In this document: positions 1 to 6,406 of the stretch, in pieces
Position numbering within the stretch: the stretch's first letter is position 1
Layout of the letters: the number at the start of each line of letters is the position of its first letter
Source: an uncultured Ignavibacteriota bacterium
GTDB taxonomy: Bacteria > Bacteroidota > Ignavibacteria > Tepidaquicellales > Tepidaquicellaceae
Reading direction: 5' to 3'
NCBI GenBank assembly: GCA_937959065.1
Contig: CALGOI010000157.1
Span: 1-8,519, forward strand
DNA: 8,519 nucleotides
Program-made: the position numbers and the translations under genes
The notes under the pieces: generated by a model
The model's input: the letters and a program-made list of their open reading frames with translations, nothing else
What the model was told of the DNA's origin: nothing
Database searches by the model: none

Positions 1-2
1 GT

Positions 3-302
3 CTATGAAAATATGAATAATAAATATGATAAGAAACCTATCGTACTGACGAATTTATGGTATGTTTCCCCCTTTTTACCGAATGGAAGGATTATTAGCA
101 TCAATAATGACAATGCCCCAAATGAGAATCCCGGGGAGAATAGCTTATCCGAGAAAAGCAAAGCGAAAATAACATCAATGATAAGAAGTGTATAAATTAC
201 CTGGTGAGTCCTGATTGATATCCTGAACCATCCCAGTATCAATCCCCAGCCAATGGCATAATTAATGACATAAAGTAGCAGCCCTGTATAGCTCAGAAAC
301 AT
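3..302 (-). CDS. small four-helix integral membrane protein, function unknown
   Basis: A 99-residue, strongly hydrophobic protein with a complete stop (TAG) at the very left edge. Four likely membrane segments are visible at about residues 4-24, 33-51, 57-74 and 82-99. Short polar turns separate them (RISIRTHQ, SDKLFSPG, GKKGETYHK), and the last helix runs to the C terminus. No signal peptidase site, catalytic motif or known domain is recognisable. The ATG lies only 13 nt after the TGA stop of the nitroreductase-family gene upstream on the same strand, so co-transcription is likely. No good SD is seen before the ATG. I do not recognise the family. The even spacing of hydrophobic helices makes it very unlikely to be a chance frame, but its role cannot be read from the sequence. 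Confidence 0.72.
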   Translation of the reverse strand: MFLSYTGLLLYVINYAIGWGLILGWFRISIRTHQVIYTLLIIDVIFALLFSDKLFSPGFSFGALSLLMLIILPFGKKGETYHKFVSTIGFLSYLLFIFS

Positions 303-315
303 TTATTAACAGTGT

Positions 316-1098
316 TCATTTATTTAACGCTATTCCCCATTTATTTTTAAATGCTAATTTATCAGGTGGTTTACGCTGTTCAGACTTCCAGTCGATCGTC
401 GGACGTTTTACACTTGGATCTTTATATCCCATTCTGAATATAGCTGCCATTTCATAATTATCCGGGACCTCTAACATACATGTGATTTGATTCCATTTGT
501 CCGGAAATTCTCCGGGAGTAGAGATGAACTGCATCCCCATCCCGATATCCGTCGTTGTAAGCCAGAGGTTTTGAATCACTGCTCCCATCGAAATAGTAGA
601 ATAGTATCCGGATAACTCACCCGGTTTATACTCCTCTTTATTTAGGAGAATTACAAAAAGCAGCGGAGAAGATCCAACGAGTTCCTCCTCATCTTTTCCC
701 AGTATTTTAGGGATCTTAAGTTTAGTGAGTGTCTTACCGCCTTTTTCACTCATTATCTGTTTTATAAAAGGTTTCAATATTTTGGGAAAATGGTCGATAT
801 GAATTCCGTTCCTCGATTCTTCAGCTTCATCTTCGGTCAATCTGAAATACTTTTCATACTGCCTCCGGAACCGGCCTTCCTCCATCAATTCTACCATAGC
901 ATCACCGGCTATCTTACCGATCTCTCCTATCATATTTTCATCTGTGACGGCTATAAACCGCCATGGCTGGGAGTTAAAATGGCTGGGAGCGTATGATGCC
1001 ATCTTTATTAATAACTCTATATCCTCCCGGGACACCTTTTTCTCGGCAAACTTTGTATTAGTCGTCCGCCTCTTTAATATTGCTTCCTGTAATTCCAA
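316..1098 (-). CDS. nitroreductase family protein (FMN-dependent oxidoreductase)
   Basis: A 260-residue protein of the nitroreductase superfamily (PF00881 type). These are FMN enzymes that use NAD(P)H to reduce nitro compounds, quinones or flavins in the cytoplasm. Family marks are the N-terminal 'RRTTN' (10-14, the usual RRSVR-like phosphate-binding segment) and 'APSHFNSQPWRF' (37-48). Also present are 'GAVIQNLWL' (172-180) followed by 'GMGMQF' (186-191), and a C-terminal 'FRMGYKDPSVKRP' (221-233) like the usual 'lGyp...rRp'. It is longer than the common 170-220 residues because of a charged insertion at about 70-140. The start is TTG at 1098: the first residues MELQEAILKRR match the normal family N terminus and no in-frame ATG lies just upstream. 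No SD is evident. It sits 25 nt after the DUF1287 gene and 13 nt before the membrane-protein gene. The substrate cannot be told. Confidence 0.9.
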   Translation of the reverse strand: MELQEAILKRRTTNTKFAEKKVSREDIELLIKMASYAPSHFNSQPWRFIAVTDENMIGEIGKIAGDAMVELMEEGRFRRQYEKYFRLTEDEAEESRNGIHIDHFPKILKPFIKQIMSEKGGKTLTKLKIPKILGKDEEELVGSSPLLFVILLNKEEYKPGELSGYYSTISMGAVIQNLWLTTTDIGMGMQFISTPGEFPDKWNQITCMLEVPDNYEMAAIFRMGYKDPSVKRPTIDWKSEQRKPPDKLAFKNKWGIALNK

Positions 1099-1123
1099 TA
1101 TTACTTTTATTGAACATTTATAA

Positions 1124-1849
1124 TTAGTAATTAATACGGTAATGACCTGTTACCTGCCACTCTTCGAGTACATCCTCTTCTGCTACATAGCCCGGGTCCG
1201 GGAAGTTGTGAATTATATAAATCCTCCCGTCAACTACTTTATCCGAGACAATACCAATATGGTCATTCGTACCATCCTGGTTGAGATCCCATATCACAAC
1301 GTCGCCCGGCTGGTAATCGGAGTGGTTATAAGTTGCCGGCAGCTCCTGCCAGTATTTACTGAACCACACCTCCAGATTGGGTACCCGTCTGTGATCGATA
1401 TTCGAATCGGGTTTCTTTGCTCCCCACCGGCTCATTGGATAATCTCTCCAGTTATTCTTAATATCTTTATTAAGCTCTTCCTGAAGATCAACAACATCTC
1501 CTTTCCTGAGTGACCTTACGACTACATCAGTGCAAACCCCGATTTTAGGGTCTATATCTCCGCCCGGGAAAACCTTTCCGCCAATATATTCCCCTTCTTC
1601 ATTGTATTCTGTCGTATAATATGCCATGCTCAGGTCATATTCAGCTTTTTGTTCCAGAACTTTCTTAGCGCCTTCGAGAACTTTCTTCTGTCCTTCTGTA
1701 AGCTCACCTGGATATTTATTTTGACTTTGCTCAATGGTATCCGAGGTAGTTACTGTAGTGTTTTTGTTATCCTCTGTTTGGTCTGTCTGCCCGCAGGATG
1801 TTACAATAGACAATAGTAATCCAGCCAGTATGTTCATAATGGTTTTCAT
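1124..1849 (-). CDS. DUF1287 (YijF-like) lipoprotein, NlpC/P60-like predicted cysteine hydrolase, copy B
   Basis: A 241-residue predicted lipoprotein. The N terminus MKTIMNILAGLLLSIVTSC has a lysine, a hydrophobic core and a lipobox (VTSC, Cys19), followed by a polar linker to about residue 45. The rest matches the DUF1287 family, whose E. coli member is YijF. Visible marks are 'GVCTDVVVRSLR' (Cys106), 'RWG' (141-143), 'NIDHRRVPNLEVWF' (150-163), 'YQPGDVVIWDLN' (179-190), 'DHIGIVSDK' (His197), 'IIHN' (212-215) and 'TGHYRIN' near the end. A Cys followed by PGDVV..D and an HIGIV segment is the pattern of NlpC/P60-type papain-fold hydrolases. Peptidoglycan or peptide cleavage in the envelope is therefore a reasonable inference, not shown. 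It is a tandem paralogue of the gene at 1914-2636. The ATG is preceded by an A-rich run (AATAAAAA) and no SD. Confidence 0.88.
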   Translation of the reverse strand: MKTIMNILAGLLLSIVTSCGQTDQTEDNKNTTVTTSDTIEQSQNKYPGELTEGQKKVLEGAKKVLEQKAEYDLSMAYYTTEYNEEGEYIGGKVFPGGDIDPKIGVCTDVVVRSLRKGDVVDLQEELNKDIKNNWRDYPMSRWGAKKPDSNIDHRRVPNLEVWFSKYWQELPATYNHSDYQPGDVVIWDLNQDGTNDHIGIVSDKVVDGRIYIIHNFPDPGYVAEEDVLEEWQVTGHYRINY

Positions 1850-1913
1850 TTTTTATTGATGTAAATATAAGTTAAGTCTTATAAGGAAGGATTGAAATAG
1901 CGAATTAAATCAA

Positions 1914-2636
1914 CTACTCCTTAATTCTGAAATGCCCGATCATATCATCGATTCTAAGGTCATCCGTCTCGGATGTATAACCTATCCTTGGACTATTATG
2001 TATTAGTAGCGGCCTTATTCCTGCGATTAGTTTATCCGATACAATACCAATGTGATCACCCGCGGCATCCTTATCAAAATCCCATATCACCACATCACCG
2101 GGCTGAAAGTCAGAGTAATTCAGATTTATCCAGTTGTATTTAAACCAGGTATGCTGATTTGGAACCCTTCGGTGATCGATATACTTATTTGCGTTTCCGC
2201 GGCCCCATCTTTCCAGAGGATACCGTTCGGGATTGGATTTAATGCCTTCGTGAATCTCCCTCTGAAGATCAGCTATGCCGCCGTATCTTAAAGCTCTGAC
2301 AATTACATCGGTACATACTCCAATCGAAGGATCTATATCTCCGTTTGGGTAAACCTCATCTCCGGTGTATCCGAATCCATGTAAATGTGTCACCGGTCGG
2401 AAATCCATTGTGGTGTCATATCTTGCTTTGTGCTTGAGAACTTCCTTTGCGCCATTGAGTACTTTCATCTGGTTTTCCGAAAGTCGTCCGTTATAATAAG
2501 TCTCGAAGTAAGGTACTTCGTATGACAGTTGGATAATCTCATCATATTTATTTGTATTAATAGTTGAGTCGCAACCGGTAATAAACAGAACAAGTAATAT
2601 CGCACTTAAAATCCCCATCGTAAGTATCGTTTTCAT
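1914..2636 (-). CDS. DUF1287 (YijF-like) lipoprotein, NlpC/P60-like predicted cysteine hydrolase, copy A
   Basis: A 240-residue paralogue of the next gene downstream, again a predicted lipoprotein. MKTILTMGILSAILLVLFITGC gives a lipobox ITGC with Cys22. The DUF1287 core is present in order: 'GVCTDVIVRALR' (Cys108), 'DLQREIHEGIKSN', 'RWG' (143-145), 'YIDHRRVPN' (152-160), 'FQPGDVVIWDFD' (177-188), 'DHIGIVSDK' (His195), 'LIHN' (211-214) and 'IGHFRIKE' at the C terminus. All conserved Cys, His and Asp positions of the neighbour are kept, so both copies look functional. The linker after the lipid anchor is unlike that of copy B, and 'RPVTHLHGFGY' replaces an acidic stretch. It is probably the first gene of the leftward cluster, 64 nt before copy B. 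The sequence TATAAAAAATG before the start has no SD. Confidence 0.88.
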   Translation of the reverse strand: MKTILTMGILSAILLVLFITGCDSTINTNKYDEIIQLSYEVPYFETYYNGRLSENQMKVLNGAKEVLKHKARYDTTMDFRPVTHLHGFGYTGDEVYPNGDIDPSIGVCTDVIVRALRYGGIADLQREIHEGIKSNPERYPLERWGRGNANKYIDHRRVPNQHTWFKYNWINLNYSDFQPGDVVIWDFDKDAAGDHIGIVSDKLIAGIRPLLIHNSPRIGYTSETDDLRIDDMIGHFRIKE

Positions 2637-2691
2637 TTTTTATAAGGTTTAATTGGTCATCAATATCTATTGGAATGCAATTTGTATTCCT

Positions 2692-2724
2692 ATTGTGTAC
2701 TGAGAGAGCAAACTTATATATTTG
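2692..2724 (+). promoter_or_regulatory. possible -33/-7 promoter for the outer-membrane protein gene
   Basis: TATATTTG at 2717-2724 matches the Bacteroidota -7 consensus TAnnTTTG exactly. ATTG at 2692-2695 is a 3-of-4 match to the -33 box TTTG, with a 21-base spacer. Transcription would start near 2731, leaving a leader of about 110 nt before the ATG at 2844. The assignment rests only on the consensus match and position. Confidence 0.33.
2709..2716 (-). promoter_or_regulatory. possible TAnnTTTG (-7) element for the leftward DUF1287 gene cluster
   Basis: On the minus strand the bases read TAAGTTTG, a full match to the Bacteroidota -7 consensus TAnnTTTG. A GTTG (minus strand of 2734-2737) lies 17 bases upstream, somewhat close for a -33 box. 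It points toward the gene starting at 2636, giving a leader of about 65 nt. It abuts the plus-strand element at 2717-2724. Use of this consensus by the host is inferred from its likely phylum, and the match is short. Confidence 0.28.
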
Positions 2725-2765
2725 AATGAAAAACAACATTTATTTAAATATTTGTTTTATACCCG

Positions 2766-2805
2766 GTGGCAGGAGTGTCACAACTAACGGGGCAGTTAAG
2801 GGGCA
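2766..2805 (+). promoter_or_regulatory. possible structured leader: small hairpin and GGGGCA direct repeat
   Basis: GTGGCA (2766-2771) can pair with TGTCAC (2776-2781), with one G-U pair, around a GGAG loop. The loop would hide a purine-rich segment. Just after it, GGGGCA occurs at 2789-2794 and again at 2800-2805, an 11-base period. These lie in the untranslated leader of the outer-membrane protein gene. They could be a protein-binding or RNA-stability element, or chance. The run is G-rich compared with its AT-rich surroundings. Confidence 0.18.
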
Positions 2806-2827
2806 AACTTCAAATTTTTCTAGCTAT

Positions 2828-2835
2828 AAAAGGAG
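2828..2835 (+). promoter_or_regulatory. Shine-Dalgarno site AAAAGGAG
   Basis: AAAAGGAG lies 8 nt before the ATG at 2844. It fixes that start, since an in-frame GTG at 2766 lacks such a site and would add 26 residues in front of a clear signal peptide. Confidence 0.8.
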
Positions 2836-2843
2836 AAAACATA

Positions 2844-3461
2844 ATGAAAGCATTGTCCGTCATTTTGACAGTAATTTTATTTTCTGTCGCAGCAAATGCG
2901 CAGGTGAACAATCTCAATTTAAATAATGAGGATGGTGAAACCGGTTTTTTCGATCTGAATCTTTCTACGGAAGGTGCAACAGGAATTACACAGCCATACA
3001 AAACCTTTATTGCATTTGTTGGGTTAGGTGTTTCAATTCCAGTGATTGAAGGAGATTTCAGCGATGATTTTTCATCCGGTCTGAATGTTAATGGGGGAGC
3101 AGGTTACAGACTGAGTGATGATAAGACGTTAAGATTCGGGTTACAGTATAATAAATTTTCGGGAAAAAGGAATGCACCTGACCTTACAATAACTTCGATA
3201 AGAGGCGACCTTGTCTTTGGTAATATGTTCGCAGGTGCTACTAATTTTTACGGTTACGGTGGGATTGGAGTTTACTTCCTGGATATTGCAGGTTTCTCTG
3301 AAACTAATTTTGGATTTTCAGCAGGAGCAGGGGCTACATTCAGATTGACTTCAACAGGATCAACATTTGCCTTCGTTGAAGGAAGTCTGGATTATAACGC
3401 GAACGATGGCTCAGCAAAAGGGTTTATACCGTTCAAGGCAGGTATAATATTTGTTCCCTAA
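2844..3461 (+). CDS. secreted outer-membrane beta-barrel-like protein, function unknown
   Basis: A 205-residue exported protein. The signal peptide MKALSVILTVILFSVAANA is followed by Q, an Ala-X-Ala signal peptidase I site at about residue 19/20. The mature part is built of alternating polar and hydrophobic or aromatic stretches with Gly-rich turns, such as 'FIAFVGLGVSIPV', 'GAGYRLSDDKTLRFGLQYN', 'FYGYGGIGVYFLD', 'FGFSAGAGATFRL' and 'STFAFVEGSLDY'. It ends 'FKAGIIFVP', a final strand. This is the look of a small 8-stranded barrel of the outer-membrane-protein beta-barrel type, probably a porin-like or structural envelope protein. The exact family is not recognised. The start is chosen for the SD at 2828-2835 and the signal peptide. 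It is the only plus-strand gene between the leftward clusters and stands alone, ending at a strong terminator. Confidence 0.82.
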   Translation: MKALSVILTVILFSVAANAQVNNLNLNNEDGETGFFDLNLSTEGATGITQPYKTFIAFVGLGVSIPVIEGDFSDDFSSGLNVNGGAGYRLSDDKTLRFGLQYNKFSGKRNAPDLTITSIRGDLVFGNMFAGATNFYGYGGIGVYFLDIAGFSETNFGFSAGAGATFRLTSTGSTFAFVEGSLDYNANDGSAKGFIPFKAGIIFVP

Positions 3462-3471
3462 AAGCTCAAAC

Positions 3472-3505
3472 AAAAAAGCCGGAGCAATTACACTCCGGCT
3501 TTTTT
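3472..3505. terminator. bidirectional rho-independent terminator
   Basis: AAAAAAGCCGGAG (3472-3484) and CTCCGGCTTTTTT (3493-3505) form a perfect 13-base inverted repeat around an 8-base loop. The GC core is seven pairs and each strand ends in six T. It lies 10 nt after the stop of the plus-strand gene (3461) and 12 nt beyond the stop of the convergent minus-strand gene (3518), so it can serve both. Confidence 0.93.
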
Positions 3506-3517
3506 ACAATTATTTTT

Positions 3518-4753
3518 TTACTTCACCAGTACCATCTTTTTTGTTTTCATGAAATCACCGGTATGTATAGTATAAAAATATATTCCTGATGTAAGACTTC
3601 CTCCGTCGAATGACACCTCGTATGTACCCGGCTGCAGATTCTGTTCGACGAGTCTGCTAACCTCCTGCCCTGTTGAGTTAAATACCTTCAGCGTTGCGAA
3701 ATCACTCTTCACAATATCAAATTTTATCTTTGTTGTTGGATTGAACGGATTCGGATAGTTTTGTGAAAGAGAGTACTTATCCGGAATATTTGATGATATA
3801 TTATTTATGGAAACTGTGCCTTCCGATCTTGAAATAAAACCATTTAATCCTATCGCCCAGAGCCTGTTTCCGTTTCTGGCTATTGCAATGTCAAGCACGA
3901 TTTGAGGAGCGGTATAATCGGTTGTCCAGTTTTCTCCCGCGTTAGTTGTTTTATAAATTGCTGAATTGTTCCGGGATATCCAGAATGTTGATCCTGTTCC
4001 TGCTATACTATTAATGCTTGACGAACCGGGAAAAGTAGAAGCCACCCAGTTAGTTCCTCCGTTAGTTGTCTTCATACCGCCGATGCCGCCGGCAAGTCCC
4101 ACCGATGAATTAAACCATATTGCGTATGAGTACAGATCGGGAGTAGGTTGGGCAGTCCATGTTACGCCGGAGTTTGGAGTATAGTAGATGCGGTTGTTGT
4201 TAGTTCCAAACCAATAACTTGTTCCGCTTGCGTAGAGTGAGTTTCTATGTCCGGCCTCCGTTCCAGCCTGAGTCAGAAACACTCCAGATGAATCCCAGGT
4301 GGTGCCGTAATCTGCAGTACGCCAGATGGACCATTTACCAAATAAAGGATTGCCGACCATTAGCCCGGAGCCGCCAGGTCCGATCTCTATTGCATTTATA
4401 TATCCCATAGGTAGATTGAATACTTCAATCCAGGTTACTCCGCAATTTGTTGTTTTCCAGACCAATGCTTCCGTTGAAGTAGATCTGGTAACCAGAGCAG
4501 TACATTCATCGATTCCGAAAATATTGTAAACATCATTTACAATCGGAGGACTGCTGGCATTAAACCAATTATCTCCTCCATTTGTCGTTCTTAAAACGGT
4601 TCCGCTGGCGCCGCATATCCATGCTATATTATTATCCACCGCGGATACGGAATACAGTTGCGAGGTTGTTCCGGATGTTTGCGGAACCCATTGAGATTGC
4701 ACTGTTGAAATACTGAAAACAAACACCAGGGCACTTAGTAAAATGGTTTTCAT
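3518..4753 (-). CDS. secreted YCF48/BNR-repeat beta-propeller-like protein with T9SS sorting domain, copy 2
   Basis: A 411-residue secreted protein. The signal peptide MKTILLSALVFVFSISTVQS is followed by Q. The body has six short repeats of the YCF48/BNR (Asp-box-like) type ending in W: 53-63 (VLRTTNGGDNW), 98-108 (VWKTTNCGVTW), 143-153 (IWRTADYGTTW), 189-199, 227-236 and 266-276. A beta-propeller is expected. Residues 323-411 are a T9SS type A sorting domain with 'YSLSQNYPNPFNPTT', 'SGIYFYTIHTGDF' and the basic end 'KTKKMVLVK'. The protein should be exported by Sec, passed through the T9SS and anchored or released at the surface. It is a tandem paralogue of the gene at 4907-6145 but more degenerate: repeat 2 has NCG and repeat 3 DYG in place of NGG. 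It also has extra cysteines (84, 104). It has its own possible promoter and shares the terminator at 3472-3505. Its ligand or activity is unknown. Confidence 0.9.
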   Translation of the reverse strand: MKTILLSALVFVFSISTVQSQWVPQTSGTTSQLYSVSAVDNNIAWICGASGTVLRTTNGGDNWFNASSPPIVNDVYNIFGIDECTALVTRSTSTEALVWKTTNCGVTWIEVFNLPMGYINAIEIGPGGSGLMVGNPLFGKWSIWRTADYGTTWDSSGVFLTQAGTEAGHRNSLYASGTSYWFGTNNNRIYYTPNSGVTWTAQPTPDLYSYAIWFNSSVGLAGGIGGMKTTNGGTNWVASTFPGSSSINSIAGTGSTFWISRNNSAIYKTTNAGENWTTDYTAPQIVLDIAIARNGNRLWAIGLNGFISRSEGTVSINNISSNIPDKYSLSQNYPNPFNPTTKIKFDIVKSDFATLKVFNSTGQEVSRLVEQNLQPGTYEVSFDGGSLTSGIYFYTIHTGDFMKTKKMVLVK

Positions 4754-4785
4754 TTTCTTTCATTTAAGATTGTGAAAAGCAGTCA

Positions 4786-4817
4786 AAAAGGTAAGTTGAG
4801 TAAATATATATCTCAAA
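4786..4817 (-). promoter_or_regulatory. possible -33/-7 promoter for the 3518-4753 gene
   Basis: On the minus strand, TTTG (4814-4817) is followed after 20 bases by TACCTTTT (4786-4793), 7 of 8 to TAnnTTTG. Transcription would start near 4779, a 25-nt leader before the ATG at 4753. It lies between that gene and the upstream terminator at 4847-4877, where a promoter is needed. It rests on consensus and position only. Confidence 0.38.
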
Positions 4818-4846
4818 AATCAAATAGAAAAGCAGAAATTTTCACG

Positions 4847-4877
4847 AAAAAAAGCCGGGACTATAGATAGTCCCGGC
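4847..4877 (-). terminator. rho-independent terminator of the 4907-6145 gene
   Basis: GCCGGGACTA (4854-4863) and TAGTCCCGGC (4868-4877) are a perfect 10-base inverted repeat with a 4-base loop. On the minus strand it is followed by seven T (4847-4853). It starts about 30 nt after the stop of the gene ending at 4907. It shows that the two tandem YCF48-like genes are separate transcription units. Confidence 0.9.
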
Positions 4878-4906
4878 AATAAATTAAAATATATATAAAT
4901 AATGTC

Positions 4907-6145
4907 TTATTTTACGAGCATCATTTTCTTTGTCTGTACAAAATCCCCGGCTGTAATTGTATAGAAGTAGATTCCTGATGTGAGATTTGCTCCATCAAAA
5001 GTGACTTCATAAGATCCAGCCGTTAAATTCTGGCTGACTAAGTTTGATACTTCCTGTCCAACAGTATTATAAACTTTTAATGTTACAAAGTCATTCTTTG
5101 TAATATCAAAATTTATTTTTGTTGTTGGGTTAAATGGATTTGGGAAATTTTGTGATAATGAATACTTATCCGGTGTTGTTGTTGTAATATTGTTGATACT
5201 TACTACACCGTCATTTGTGTAAATCGCACCTGTACTTCCAACAGCCCATAGTCTAGTGCCTGTTCTGGAAATTCCCATATCGAGGATCTGGGTAGAACCC
5301 GTAAAATCAACTGTGAATGATGCGCCGTTATTAGTGGAACGGTAAATGTTTGTACCTTGTGACATCCAGAAGTTGGTACCGTAACCGGCTGACCCGGTCA
5401 CGTTTCCTGTGCCGCCAATCGTTGTACTGGTCCAGTTCGTGCCTCCGTTTATAGTACGGATACCTGCTGTACCGCCTGATACTCCGGATAACGTATTGTT
5501 AAACCAAATTGTATAGGTGTTTGTCTGAGGAGTACTTTGAGATGTCCAGGTAAGACCTCCATTTGATGAGTAATAAACTTTACTGTTGTTGGTACCAAAC
5601 CATATGTTCACACCGTTAATGTATAATGAATTGTTCCAGCCTGCTTCGCTTCCTGCCTGAGGAAGATATGCAAGTGTGGAATCCCAGTTTGTTCCGCCGT
5701 CGGTTGTTCTCCATAGCGACCATCTGCCGCCGACTGGATCACCCTGCATAAAGCCCGCACCGCTGGAATTAATATCGATTACATTTATAAACCCACCGGG
5801 CTGAACGAATACCTGGTTCCAGGTTGCACCTCCGTTTGTTGTTTTCCATACTGTTGCACTTGCGCCTGAATTAGTTACTAATGCTGTACTTTGATCCATT
5901 GCGTAAACATTGTAAAGGTCGCCGGCAACCGGAGCTGCACTTACATTTGTCCAATTTGCTCCGCCGTTGGTTGTTCTGATAACTGTACCGGCTCCGCCAC
6001 AAGCCCAAACAACATTGTCATTAACAACTGATACCGAATATAACGGACTGGCCGTTCCTGATGTCTGCGGTGTCCATTGAGCTTCGGCGGATCTTAAACC
6101 AATTAAAAATAATAGCATTACAACTAGAAGTGAAATCTTTTTCAT
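4907..6145 (-). CDS. secreted YCF48/BNR-repeat beta-propeller-like protein with T9SS sorting domain, copy 1
   Basis: A 412-residue secreted protein, paralogue of the 3518-4753 gene. The signal peptide MKKISLLVVMLLFLIGLRSAEA is followed by Q. Six repeats of the YCF48/BNR type are visible at 55-65 (VIRTTNGGANW), 99-109 (VWKTTNGGATW), 144-154 (LWRTTDGGTNW), 190-200 (VYYSSNGGLTW), 229-238 and 267-277. Most are intact NGG/DGG forms, spaced about 40 residues apart, as in a propeller. Residues 324-412 form the T9SS type A sorting domain ('YSLSQNFPNPFNPTT', end 'QTKKMMLVK'). By hand count it is 67 of 89 identical to that of the neighbour. The body is rich in Asn, Thr and Gly. YCF48 itself is a photosystem II assembly factor, but in non-photosynthetic FCB bacteria such repeats occur in surface proteins of unknown role. 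Its start has the SD AAAAGGGGA. Confidence 0.91.
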   Translation of the reverse strand: MKKISLLVVMLLFLIGLRSAEAQWTPQTSGTASPLYSVSVVNDNVVWACGGAGTVIRTTNGGANWTNVSAAPVAGDLYNVYAMDQSTALVTNSGASATVWKTTNGGATWNQVFVQPGGFINVIDINSSGAGFMQGDPVGGRWSLWRTTDGGTNWDSTLAYLPQAGSEAGWNNSLYINGVNIWFGTNNSKVYYSSNGGLTWTSQSTPQTNTYTIWFNNTLSGVSGGTAGIRTINGGTNWTSTTIGGTGNVTGSAGYGTNFWMSQGTNIYRSTNNGASFTVDFTGSTQILDMGISRTGTRLWAVGSTGAIYTNDGVVSINNITTTTPDKYSLSQNFPNPFNPTTKINFDITKNDFVTLKVYNTVGQEVSNLVSQNLTAGSYEVTFDGANLTSGIYFYTITAGDFVQTKKMMLVK

Positions 6146-6150
6146 GGTTT

Positions 6151-6159
6151 TCCCCTTTT
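6151..6159 (-). promoter_or_regulatory. Shine-Dalgarno-like site AAAAGGGGA
   Basis: The minus strand reads AAAAGGGGA, 5 nt before the ATG at 6145. It supports that start. The paralogue at 4753 lacks such a site and has only an A-rich leader, so the two copies differ in translation signals. Confidence 0.65.
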
Positions 6160-6224
6160 ATTTTATTTGTATAAAAAAATTTATTGTTCTATTTACAAAA
6201 AAACATAAAGATACACATTTTGAT

Positions 6225-6254
6225 TTGCAAAAAGTATTCCATTGCAAAAAAGTA
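6225..6254. repeat. imperfect direct repeat TTGCAAAAAGTA / TTGCAAAAAAGTA
   Basis: TTGCAAAAAGTA (6225-6236) recurs as TTGCAAAAAAGTA (6242-6254) with one extra A and a 17-base offset. It sits 80-110 bp upstream of the ATG at 6145, in the 261-bp divergent intergenic region 6146-6406. Position fits a regulator-binding site, but the AT-rich setting makes chance possible. The rest of that region is AT-rich, with one small hairpin at 6337-6351 (GTGGC, loop ATAAA, GCCAC). Confidence 0.3.
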
Positions 6255-6371
6255 CTATTATTATGCACTTTAGTAATTCTTATAGTAATGAATAACTACT
6301 TTCCTTTTAGGATGTGTTACATTTTTGAGAATAACTGTGGCATAAAGCCACGCAATAACTTTCTTAATAAG

Positions 6372-6400
6372 TTAAAAGTTACAACAATATTTGTTATACT
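6372..6400 (+). promoter_or_regulatory. possible promoter very close to the 6407 start (leaderless transcript candidate)
   Basis: TATACT at 6395-6400 is a 5-of-6 match to a -10 box, and TTAAAA at 6372-6377 is a weak -35 box at 17-base spacing. Transcription would begin at or within a few bases of the ATG at 6407. No SD precedes that ATG, which fits a leaderless mRNA. Another promoter farther upstream is possible. Confidence 0.35.
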
Positions 6401-6406
6401 TTAGCT

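Noticed and set aside
1142..1513. Plus-strand frame of 123 codons
   Set aside because: Antisense to a well-supported DUF1287 gene; no domain or translation signal.
2557..2739. Minus-strand 60-codon frame over the upstream region of DUF1287 copy A
   Set aside because: It overlaps the DUF1287 gene in another frame and has no domain, SD or sensible composition.
2766..2843. In-frame GTG at 2766 as an N-terminal extension of the outer-membrane protein
   Set aside because: It would place 26 polar residues before a clear signal peptide, and the ATG at 2844 has a good SD (2828-2835).
4907..6145. Photosystem assembly role from the YCF48 likeness
   Set aside because: The likeness is only to the repeat. 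The proteins carry a signal peptide and a T9SS tail, and no photosynthesis gene is near.
6225..6254. Start of a CRISPR array or an origin-type iteron set
   Set aside because: Only two short imperfect copies, no spacer structure, and no cas or replication gene in the window.
6144..6404. Plus-strand open frame of 86 codons in the divergent region
   Set aside because: AT-rich composition (Phe, Ile, Lys, Asn), no SD, overlaps the start of the T9SS gene; typical of an intergenic chance frame.
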